A DNA stretch of 5,774 nucleotides from an uncultured Coriobacteriales bacterium. GTDB lineage: Bacteria > Actinomycetota > Coriobacteriia > Coriobacteriales > Atopobiaceae. Below are positions 1 through 5,238 of this stretch, piece by piece. The stretch spans positions 1 to 5,774 of the forward strand of contig CAMNAH010000081.1 in assembly GCA_946530775.1 (NCBI GenBank), read 5' to 3'. Within the stretch, counting starts at the first letter, position 1; every line of letters begins with the position of its first letter. Below the pieces are notes generated by a model, which worked only from the letters and a program-made list of their open reading frames with translations, searched no databases and was not told where the DNA came from. The position numbers and the translations under genes are program-made.

Positions 1-184
1 CGCGCAGGACCGCATAGGCCTTGTTGACGGTGTGCATGTTCACGCCCAGGTCGCCCGCGAGCGTGCGCACGCTGGGGAGGGGATCGCCGGGGGAGAGCTC
101 GCCCGTGGCGATGGCCGAGACGATCTGACTGCGGATCTGCTTGAAGATCGGCTCCTGTGATGCGAGATCGATGTCGAGAAGCAT
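1..184 (-). CDS. GntR-family transcriptional regulator (YhcF/YtrA-like), N-terminal part only
   Basis: This gene reads leftward from an ATG at 184-182 and leaves the window after 61 codons. The visible part is the winged helix-turn-helix DNA-binding domain of the GntR family. QEPIFKQIRSQIVSAIATG (residues 10-28) is the typical first helix, GDPLPSVRTLAGDLGVN (33-49) matches the family's 'G..LPS.R.LA..L.V' signature, and HTVNKAYAVL (51-60) is the recognition-helix region. The very short stretch before the domain (MLLDIDLASQ) is typical of the small YtrA/YhcF subfamily of about 120-130 residues, but the C-terminal part that would settle the subfamily is outside the window. A GGAG ribosome binding site lies six bases upstream of the start (plus-strand 191-194). 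Subfamily members often control adjacent ABC-transporter or membrane-protein genes and repress themselves. Control of its own promoter and of the divergent protease gene is inferred from position. Confidence 0.9.
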   Translation of the reverse strand, partial: MLLDIDLASQEPIFKQIRSQIVSAIATGELSPGDPLPSVRTLAGDLGVNMHTVNKAYAVLR

Positions 185-197
185 CTTGCACTCCAAT

Positions 198-220
198 CTG
201 TTCTATGTGTACTATAACAG
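198..220. promoter_or_regulatory. Imperfect dyad over the regulator's -10 region, candidate GntR operator
   Basis: CTGTT at 198-202 is mirrored by AACAG at 216-220, and an inner TA/TA pair (204-205 with 213-214) extends the symmetry to 7 of 11 possible pairs around position 209. The dyad covers the -10 box and probable transcription start of the divergent regulator gene, where an autorepressor would bind. No convincing plus-strand promoter with a correctly spaced -35 was found in the same interval. The protease gene must still be transcribed from somewhere in it, and TATAAC at 213-218 is the only -10-like candidate. The operator role is inferred. Confidence 0.3.
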
Positions 221-239
221 CTAGAGCAATTCGTGTAAA
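211..239 (-). promoter_or_regulatory. Probable sigma-70-type promoter of the GntR regulator gene
   Basis: Read on the minus strand, TTTACA (-35, plus positions 239-234) is followed after exactly 17 bases by TATAGT (-10, plus positions 216-211), with a TG one base before it (an extended -10). The regulator's start codon lies 27 bases beyond the -10. The -35 box overlaps the AAGGAG ribosome binding site of the divergent CPBP protease gene. The assignment rests on consensus matching only. Confidence 0.65.
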
Positions 240-249
240 GGAGTAAGCG

Positions 250-1140
250 ATGAAAAAGCGACTTGCCATCTACCTTGCCATCACGTTCGGTCTCAGCTGG
301 GGCATGTGGATTCCCGCGGGCATCATCTTGGGTGCGACGAGCAATATCAATTCCTCGCCCATCATGGTTGCCCTTGTTGCCGTGAGCATGTTCTTTCCGC
401 TCATAGGGGCGCTGACGGCCAATGCGGCGGTGCCCGAGAAGGATCGCATCGACCTCTGCCTCAAACCCCGCGTCCGCGGCAACGGGCGCTTCTACGCGCT
501 GGCGTGGTTCCTGCCCGCCGTGCTCTCAATTGCCGGCTTCGCGGTATTCTTCCTCGTATTCCCGCAGCTCTTCGACGCGGACATGACGGCTCTAAGAGAA
601 ACGCTGCGTCAGGGAGGCATGCCCGATGATCAGCTCGGGCTCGTGCTTGCGGGCACCTTCGCGTTCGCCATCACGGCAGCGCCGCTCATCAACGCCATCC
701 CCGCCTTCGGCGAAGAGGTCGGCTGGCGCGGCATGCTCTTCCCCACGCTCTGCGAGGCCATGTCGCAGCGCAAGTCGGCGCTGGTCAGCGGCATCATCTG
801 GGGCCTTTGGCATGCGCCGATCATCGCGATGGGCCACAACTACGGCACGGGGTATCCGGGTTATCCCCTCACGGGAATCCTCACCATGGCGATCGCCTGC
901 ACATCGATCGGCTGCCTGCTCTCCTGGCTGCGCCTCAAGACCGCCAGCGTATGGTCGTGTGCGGTCGCGCACGGCGCCATCAACGCCGTTGCCAATTTCG
1001 GCGTTGTCCTCTGCACGGCGGGTGCGACGGTTTTCGGACCGTCTCCGTTGGGCCTCGTGAGTGGGATTCCCGCCCTTGTGCTCGCGCTCGTCTGCTGGAG
1101 GCACCTCTCGGCGGATTCGCCGACGGAGCAGGGCTTTTGA
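250..1140 (+). CDS. CPBP-family intramembrane glutamic endopeptidase (CAAX protease / Abi-like)
   Basis: This 296-residue multi-pass membrane protein carries the three conserved motifs of the CPBP (Abi, CAAX-processing-like) family. EEVGWR at 155-160 supplies the EExxxR motif, WGLWH at 184-188 ends in the second-motif histidine H188, and HGAIN at 241-245 gives HxxxN. All the presumed catalytic residues are present, so the protein looks active. Hydrophobic segments lie near residues 7-28, 38-58, 81-104, 131-150, 176-194, 207-228, 234-255 and 266-283. Family members cleave peptide bonds within or near the membrane. Bacterial examples include bacteriocin-immunity and peptide-maturation proteins, but nothing here identifies the substrate. 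The start is supported by AAGGAG at 238-243, six bases upstream. The gene is divergent from the GntR regulator and 50 bases before the next gene. Regulation by that GntR protein is plausible but inferred. Confidence 0.93.
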   Translation: MKKRLAIYLAITFGLSWGMWIPAGIILGATSNINSSPIMVALVAVSMFFPLIGALTANAAVPEKDRIDLCLKPRVRGNGRFYALAWFLPAVLSIAGFAVFFLVFPQLFDADMTALRETLRQGGMPDDQLGLVLAGTFAFAITAAPLINAIPAFGEEVGWRGMLFPTLCEAMSQRKSALVSGIIWGLWHAPIIAMGHNYGTGYPGYPLTGILTMAIACTSIGCLLSWLRLKTASVWSCAVAHGAINAVANFGVVLCTAGATVFGPSPLGLVSGIPALVLALVCWRHLSADSPTEQGF

Positions 1141-1177
1141 TCGCGCCCGCGCCGTATCATGGTGCAAATCCTTCCGT

Positions 1178-1185
1178 GGAGGAGG
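1178..1185 (+). promoter_or_regulatory. Strong ribosome binding site fixing the hydrolase start
   Basis: GGAGGAGG ends five bases before the ATG at 1191. The reading frame is open back to 807, inside the protease gene, so this site decides the start: the hydrolase-type sequence begins just after it and nothing hydrolase-like precedes it. Confidence 0.8.
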
Positions 1186-1190
1186 CGCCC

Positions 1191-2006
1191 ATGCTTCGCC
1201 GCACGTTCGAAACGCCGAGCGGGACCATCGTCTACTGGGTGAGCGATCGCGCTGACGATGCCTTGCCGTGGCTGGTGTTCCTGCCCGGGCTCACCGCCGA
1301 CCATCGCCTCTTCGAGAAGCAGCTCGAGCACTTCGAACCGCGCGCCAACTGCCTCGCATGGGATCCTCCTGCGCACGGGGAGTCGCGCCCGTTCGTGCTC
1401 GACTTCGCGATGGACGATTTCGCGCGCTGGCTGCATGCGATCCTCGACGCGGAGGGCGTCACGCGTCCCGTGCTTGTGGGCCAATCGATGGGCGGCTACG
1501 TCTCGCAGGCCTTCATCGACCTCTATCCCGGCGAGACAGGCGGGTTCGTCTCCATCGATTCGGCTCCGCTCAAACGCCGCTACTATCCCACGTGGGAGGT
1601 CAAGGCGCTGAGGCACACCAAGGGCATGTACCAGGCGATTCCCTGGAGCATGCTCAAGGAGATGGGTGCGGGCGGCACGGCGGAGACCGCGTATGGCAAG
1701 GCGCTCATGCGTTCGTTCATGGACAGCTACACCAAGCGGGAATACGTGGATCTTGCCGCCTTCGGCTACAAGCTGCTGGCGGATGCCGTGGAGGCGCAGC
1801 GCCCGTATACGATCGGCTGCCCGGCCGTCCTCATCTGCGGCGAGAAGGACCACGCGGGAGACGTGAAGCCCTTCAACCGCAAGTGGGCGGCGGGCGACGG
1901 GCTCGACCTGCGCTGGATCGCAGGCGCGGGGCACAACTCCAACACCGACAAGCCCGACGAGGTCAACGCCATCATCGAGGAGCTGCTCGAGCGCGTGCGC
2001 GGATGA
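1191..2006 (+). CDS. Alpha/beta-fold hydrolase, soluble
   Basis: This is a 271-residue protein of ordinary length for a single-domain alpha/beta hydrolase. The order of features is canonical. A first-strand loop, FLPGLTADH (30-38), would supply the oxyanion hole in place of the common HG motif. The nucleophile elbow GQSMGG (97-102) has Ser99, GEKD (217-220) offers Asp220 as the acid, and GAGHNSN (245-251) carries His248. DPPAHGESRP (58-67) is the conserved 'D.pGhG.S' strand-loop, and a helical cap lies around 125-200. There is no signal peptide or membrane segment, so it is probably cytoplasmic. Known relatives include esterases, lipases, peptidases and haloperoxidase-like enzymes. The substrate cannot be read from the sequence. 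The gene follows the protease by 50 bases and precedes the DUF3810 gene by 51, so operon membership is possible in either direction. Confidence 0.92.
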   Translation: MLRRTFETPSGTIVYWVSDRADDALPWLVFLPGLTADHRLFEKQLEHFEPRANCLAWDPPAHGESRPFVLDFAMDDFARWLHAILDAEGVTRPVLVGQSMGGYVSQAFIDLYPGETGGFVSIDSAPLKRRYYPTWEVKALRHTKGMYQAIPWSMLKEMGAGGTAETAYGKALMRSFMDSYTKREYVDLAAFGYKLLADAVEAQRPYTIGCPAVLICGEKDHAGDVKPFNRKWAAGDGLDLRWIAGAGHNSNTDKPDEVNAIIEELLERVRG

Positions 2007-2015
2007 GCGCATCCC

Positions 2016-2043
2016 CGCGGTACAATCGAGAAGATCGACCGCG
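2016..2043. repeat. Short inverted repeat between the hydrolase and DUF3810 genes
   Basis: CGCGGT (2016-2021) and ACCGCG (2038-2043) are perfect inverted copies separated by 16 bases, and TCGA occurs at 2026-2029 and again at 2035-2038. No T-tract follows, so it is not a typical intrinsic terminator. The sequence TACAAT at 2021-2026 resembles a -10 box but has no recognisable -35 upstream. The element could be a weak attenuating hairpin, a protein-binding site or chance in GC-rich DNA. Confidence 0.3.
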
Positions 2044-2057
2044 CAGGATGAGGACAC

Positions 2058-3191
2058 ATGGACAAGACGAGACGTGCAACACGCATATGCTTTGCGCTCG
2101 CGGGCGTTTTGCTCGTCGCGTGCCCCGTGCTCATGCAGCTGTTCGCGCACTTCGGAGGGGCGTTCTTCCCCGCATATCGCAGCTTCTCGCGCGCGTGGAT
2201 CGCAGCGCTCGCGCACATCATGGCCATCGCGCCGTTCGCGCTCTGGGATACGGGCGCGCTCGTGCTGATCATCGTCGCACTCGCGGTGCTCGTACGCTGT
2301 ATCCGCAAGCGGCAGGGCGTCGTACTCTGGTGCTCGGTTGTGGCGCTCGTGGTGGCATGGAGCGCCTTCTCGTTCACGGCGGGATGGGCGCTCAACCACT
2401 ATGCGCCGCCGCTTGCGAGCGAGATCGGCCTCACGACGCACGAGAGCTCGGTCGAGGAGCTCGCCGCAGCCACGCAGCACTACCTCGAGGAGGCCGCGCG
2501 CTTGGCGCCGCAGGTGCCGCGCGACGAGAACGGCGTGCTCGTCCGCCAGGACTTCTTCGAGCTCGCGGGCATCGCGGGCACGTCGTATGCGGCCCTCGGC
2601 CAGCATTACGAGATCTTCCAAGGGCCCGAGCTGCCCGTGAAGGCCCTGCTCGTGTGGGGTCCGCCGCTGCTCTACAGCGGGCACACTGGCATCTTTTGGG
2701 CGCCCACGGGCGAGTCGGGCGTGCCGCTCGATACCGCCGACGCCGACCAGCCCTTCATCATGTGCCATGAGGCGGCGCACCGCCTGGGGCTCGCCGATGA
2801 GCGCGAGGCCAACTTCGCGGCGTTTCTCGCCTGTGCGGCGAGCGATGACGTGCGCCTGGCCTACTCGGGCTACTACAATGCGTTCGCGTACTGCCTGAAC
2901 GCCCTTGCCGCGGCCGATCGCGATCGCGCGCAGCAGGTGCTCGACGAGGTGGCAGCCACCGAGCTCTATGATGGGGCAGCGCTCGTCTTTGCCGACCGCG
3001 CCGCCACGCGCGAGCATTACGACCGCTACGAGGGCCCGTTCGAGGATGTGGGCACCGCGGTGAACGACAGCTACCTGCGCAGCTTCGGGCAGGAGCAGGG
3101 CGTCAAATCGTACGGCCTCGTCGTCGATTACCTGATCGCCTGGTACGAGGCGGGCGACTCACGCGGCGCATCCCCTGTGGAAGGCGGCTAG
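2058..3191 (+). CDS. DUF3810-type membrane protein with HExxH zinc-protease motif
   Basis: This 377-residue protein has an N-terminal membrane part with hydrophobic segments near 11-31, 45-63, 66-82 and 88-108, then a large domain of about 260 residues. HEAAH at 237-241 is a zinc-metalloprotease HExxH motif, and DEREAN at 247-252 places Glu250 as the probable third metal ligand. This arrangement (HEAAH..G.ADEREANF) is the hallmark of the DUF3810 family, whose biochemical role is unknown to me. The first 110 residues suggest membrane anchoring. The side on which the catalytic domain sits is not determined, although the positive residues at the N-terminus (KTRRATR) and in the loop RCIRKRQ (80-86) suggest that both are cytoplasmic. 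The ATG at 2058 is preceded by AGGATGAGGA. The stop codon is five bases from the VanZ-RDD gene, indicating co-transcription. Family assignment is by motif recognition, not by a search. Confidence 0.82.
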   Translation: MDKTRRATRICFALAGVLLVACPVLMQLFAHFGGAFFPAYRSFSRAWIAALAHIMAIAPFALWDTGALVLIIVALAVLVRCIRKRQGVVLWCSVVALVVAWSAFSFTAGWALNHYAPPLASEIGLTTHESSVEELAAATQHYLEEAARLAPQVPRDENGVLVRQDFFELAGIAGTSYAALGQHYEIFQGPELPVKALLVWGPPLLYSGHTGIFWAPTGESGVPLDTADADQPFIMCHEAAHRLGLADEREANFAAFLACAASDDVRLAYSGYYNAFAYCLNALAAADRDRAQQVLDEVAATELYDGAALVFADRAATREHYDRYEGPFEDVGTAVNDSYLRSFGQEQGVKSYGLVVDYLIAWYEAGDSRGASPVEGG

Positions 3192-3196
3192 GCGTC

Positions 3197-4390
3197 ATGG
3201 GCATGCTGGGCTATTACATCGAGCCGATCTTCGGGGCGATCATCGCGTTTCCGCTCGTCGCGCTGATCTTCACGCTGCCGTTCGTCATCGTGAACTATCG
3301 GCGTTACGGCGGCATCGCCGTCATGCGCGTCATGGTGGTCTACTCGTTCATCCTCTACTGCATGTGCGCGTACCTGCTCACGGTGCTGCCGCTGCCCGAC
3401 CCCGAGGCGGTCGCGCAGATGGCACCGCATCCCATCGGGTGGATCCCGTTCCGCGACCTCTACAAGGCGATGCTCGAATCGGGTCTCTCGCCAGCCGATC
3501 CGTCCTCCTTCGCCAACTTGGATGCATGGGAGAGGTTCTTGACATGCGCCGATATGTTTCAGGCCGTCGCGAACATCGCCATGCTCGTGCCGCTCGGCTT
3601 CTACCTGCGCTATTACTTCCGCCTGAGCTTCGGCAAGACGGTCGCCATCGGCCTCTGCGTGAGCCTGTTCTTCGAGTTGACGCAGCTCAGCGGCCTCTAC
3701 GGCATCTACCCGCATCCGTACCGCTTCACCGAGATGGACGACCTCATCAACAACACGCTCGGCGCGGCTCTCGGGTACGCGCTCGCGCCGATAGCCATGC
3801 ATTTCCTGCCTTCGCGCGACGAGATCGACCGCATCTCGTACGAGAAGGGCGAGAACGCCACGCTGTCGCGCAAGATCTTCGCGTTGGCTATCGACATGAT
3901 GCTCTTCTCGGCGATCGTCGTCGCAATGACGTATCTGCTGCTCGATTGGGATGCGAACTATAGGCTGGCCGCCGGCATCGGCCTCTTCGTGCTCTACTTC
4001 GCCGCTCTTCCACGTGCTATGGGAGGGCGTACCTTCGGGCAGGCGATCCTCAAGCTGCGGACGATGGACGAGCATGCCATCAAGACGGCGTCCTTCATGC
4101 AGCTTCTGGGTAGGAACGTCCTGCTCTATGCGGTCGAGCCCTTCGCGATCTTCATCGGGGTCCAGTTCGTGGGAGTCTTCGCCGTGATCCTCTTTGCGGA
4201 GTATGTCGAGCTCTGGCTGCGGATCGTGGGCGGGGCCTTCTCGCTCGCCGTTCCGCTGGGCGTGCTCTGGTTCTTCCTGTATGTGCAGCGCGAGTGGGGC
4301 ACCTTCCCGCATGGGCACTACAGCCATACCATCGTGATAGCGGACAACTCGAGTGCGGGCGACGAAACGTCCCGCGGACGGGAGAGATGA
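3197..4390 (+). CDS. VanZ-RDD two-domain membrane protein
   Basis: This 397-residue integral membrane protein combines two families. The N-terminal half (about 10-205) is VanZ-like: hydrophobic segments near 9-33, 44-64, 122-140, 147-166 and 186-204, NIAMLVPLGF at 126-135, and the signature ELTQLSGLYGI (160-170) followed by FTEMDDLINNTLGAALGY (177-194). The C-terminal half (about 222-365) is RDD-like: SRKIFALAIDMML (224-236) places Arg225 and Asp233 in the first helix, GGRTFGQAILKLRTM (276-290) matches the family's 'GrT.G...l.lr' loop, and further helices lie near 305-336 and 345-362. VanZ proteins are linked to low-level glycopeptide (teicoplanin) resistance and RDD proteins to transport or envelope functions, but no activity can be assigned here. 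The upstream GGAAGG is 12 bases from the ATG, so translation may depend on coupling to the preceding gene. An ATG two codons later is the alternative start. The stop overlaps the sirtuin start. Confidence 0.88.
   Translation: MGMLGYYIEPIFGAIIAFPLVALIFTLPFVIVNYRRYGGIAVMRVMVVYSFILYCMCAYLLTVLPLPDPEAVAQMAPHPIGWIPFRDLYKAMLESGLSPADPSSFANLDAWERFLTCADMFQAVANIAMLVPLGFYLRYYFRLSFGKTVAIGLCVSLFFELTQLSGLYGIYPHPYRFTEMDDLINNTLGAALGYALAPIAMHFLPSRDEIDRISYEKGENATLSRKIFALAIDMMLFSAIVVAMTYLLLDWDANYRLAAGIGLFVLYFAALPRAMGGRTFGQAILKLRTMDEHAIKTASFMQLLGRNVLLYAVEPFAIFIGVQFVGVFAVILFAEYVELWLRIVGGAFSLAVPLGVLWFFLYVQREWGTFPHGHYSHTIVIADNSSAGDETSRGRER
4380..4384 (+). promoter_or_regulatory. Ribosome binding site deciding the sirtuin start
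   Basis: GGGAG at 4380-4384 lies five bases from the ATG at 4390 but only two bases from the adjacent in-frame ATG at 4387, which favours 4390. Either start overlaps the TGA of the VanZ-RDD gene (4388-4390), consistent with translational coupling. The frame is open further back to 4294, but that extension lies inside VanZ-RDD and has no sirtuin character. Confidence 0.65.
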
Positions 4391-5238
4391 TGACGGCGGA
4401 AGCGATGATCAAGCGTTTGGCCGATGCCCTCGCAGAGGCGGAGGCAATCGTCGTGGGTGCTGGCGCAGGGCTTTCCACCAGCGCCGGCTTCGTCTACTCC
4501 GGCGAGCGCTTCGAGCGCACCTTCGCCGACTTCGAGGCGCGCTACGGCTTTCACGATATGTATTCGGGCGGCTTCTACCCGTTTGCCACGCCCGAGGAGC
4601 GCTGGGCGTACTGGAGCCGCAACATCTGGTGCAACCGCTACACGCCCGCGCCCAAGGACACCTATCCCAAGCTGCTGCGCCTGCTTGCGGATAAGGACTT
4701 CTTCGTGATCACCACCAACGTGGACCACCAGTTCCAGCTCGCGGGATTCCCCAAGGAGAGGCTCTTCTACACGCAGGGCGATTACGGCCTCTGGCAGTGC
4801 AGCGTGCCGTGCCACGACAAGACCTACGACAACTACGAGACGGTCAAGCGCATGGTCGAGGAGCAGCGCGACATGCGCGTGCCGAGCGAGCTCGTGCCCA
4901 TGTGCCCTGTGTGCGGCAAGCCTATGAGCATGAACCTGCGCGCCGACGCCACCTTTGTGGAGGACGAGGGCTGGCACGCGGCGGCCGAGCGCTACACGGC
5001 TTTCCTGCAGGCGAAGTCGCTCAAGCGCACGCTCTTTTTCGAGTTGGGCGTGGGCGGCAACACGCCGGGCATCATCAAGTACCCGTTCTGGCAGATGACG
5101 GCTGCCAACCCGCTCGCGACCTATGCGTGCGTGAACTATGGCGAAGCGGTGGCGCCGCGCGAGATCCTCGGCCGTTCGATCCTTGTCGACGGCGACATCG
5201 ATGCGGTGCTCGACGAGCTTCTGGAGGTGCAGCAATGA
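4390..5238 (+). CDS. Class M sirtuin (SirTM), probable protein ADP-ribosyltransferase
   Basis: This 282-residue Sir2-fold protein has the NAD-binding motif GAGAGLSTSAG at 23-33. TTNVDHQFQLAG at 108-119 stands where classical sirtuins have TQNID, and GVGGNTPGIIKYPF (220-233) is a late nucleotide-contacting loop. Two cysteine pairs, C137/C141 and C172/C175, form the structural zinc site. The position of the usual catalytic histidine (normally 'HG') reads TQGDYG, with Gln129. That His-to-Gln change and the long insert at 34-95 are what I know of class M sirtuins, which act as protein ADP-ribosyltransferases rather than deacylases. In S. aureus and S. pyogenes the target is a lipoylated GcvH-like protein. 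No signal or membrane segment is seen, so it should be cytosolic. It overlaps VanZ-RDD at its start and the macrodomain gene by four bases at its end. The target protein in this organism is not visible in the window. Confidence 0.92.
   Translation: MTAEAMIKRLADALAEAEAIVVGAGAGLSTSAGFVYSGERFERTFADFEARYGFHDMYSGGFYPFATPEERWAYWSRNIWCNRYTPAPKDTYPKLLRLLADKDFFVITTNVDHQFQLAGFPKERLFYTQGDYGLWQCSVPCHDKTYDNYETVKRMVEEQRDMRVPSELVPMCPVCGKPMSMNLRADATFVEDEGWHAAAERYTAFLQAKSLKRTLFFELGVGGNTPGIIKYPFWQMTAANPLATYACVNYGEAVAPREILGRSILVDGDIDAVLDELLEVQQ

Noticed and set aside
807..1190. Possible N-terminal extension of the alpha/beta hydrolase from an upstream ATG
   Set aside because: The extension lies inside the protease gene and gives non-globular sequence. 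A strong GGAGGAGG precedes the ATG at 1191, where the hydrolase-like sequence begins.
1141..1190. Terminator or promoter after the protease gene
   Set aside because: No stem-loop with a T-tract is present. TATCAT at 1155-1160 looks like a -10 but has no -35 at suitable spacing, so no feature is called.
1268..2770. A 500-codon plus-strand open frame overlapping the hydrolase and DUF3810 genes
   Set aside because: It is an out-of-frame shadow with Arg/Ala-rich composition and no motif. The two overlapped genes carry intact catalytic signatures.
861..3017. A 718-codon open frame on the minus strand across the protease, hydrolase and DUF3810 genes
   Set aside because: It is antisense to three genes with clear family motifs, its translation is rich in Arg, Glu and His with no recognisable domain, and such long antisense frames are common opposite GC-rich genes.
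3188..4327. A 379-codon minus-strand open frame opposite VanZ-RDD
   Set aside because: Its low-complexity charged composition mirrors the third-position GC bias of VanZ-RDD, whose hydrophobic helices and motifs are convincing.
4294..4389. Possible 32-residue N-terminal extension of the sirtuin
   Set aside because: It overlaps the end of VanZ-RDD, has no sirtuin similarity and lacks a good ribosome binding site. The GGGAG-ATG at 4390 explains the start.
4318..5235. A 305-codon minus-strand open frame opposite the sirtuin gene
   Set aside because: It is antisense to an intact SirTM, has a His/Arg/Val-rich translation and no recognisable domain.
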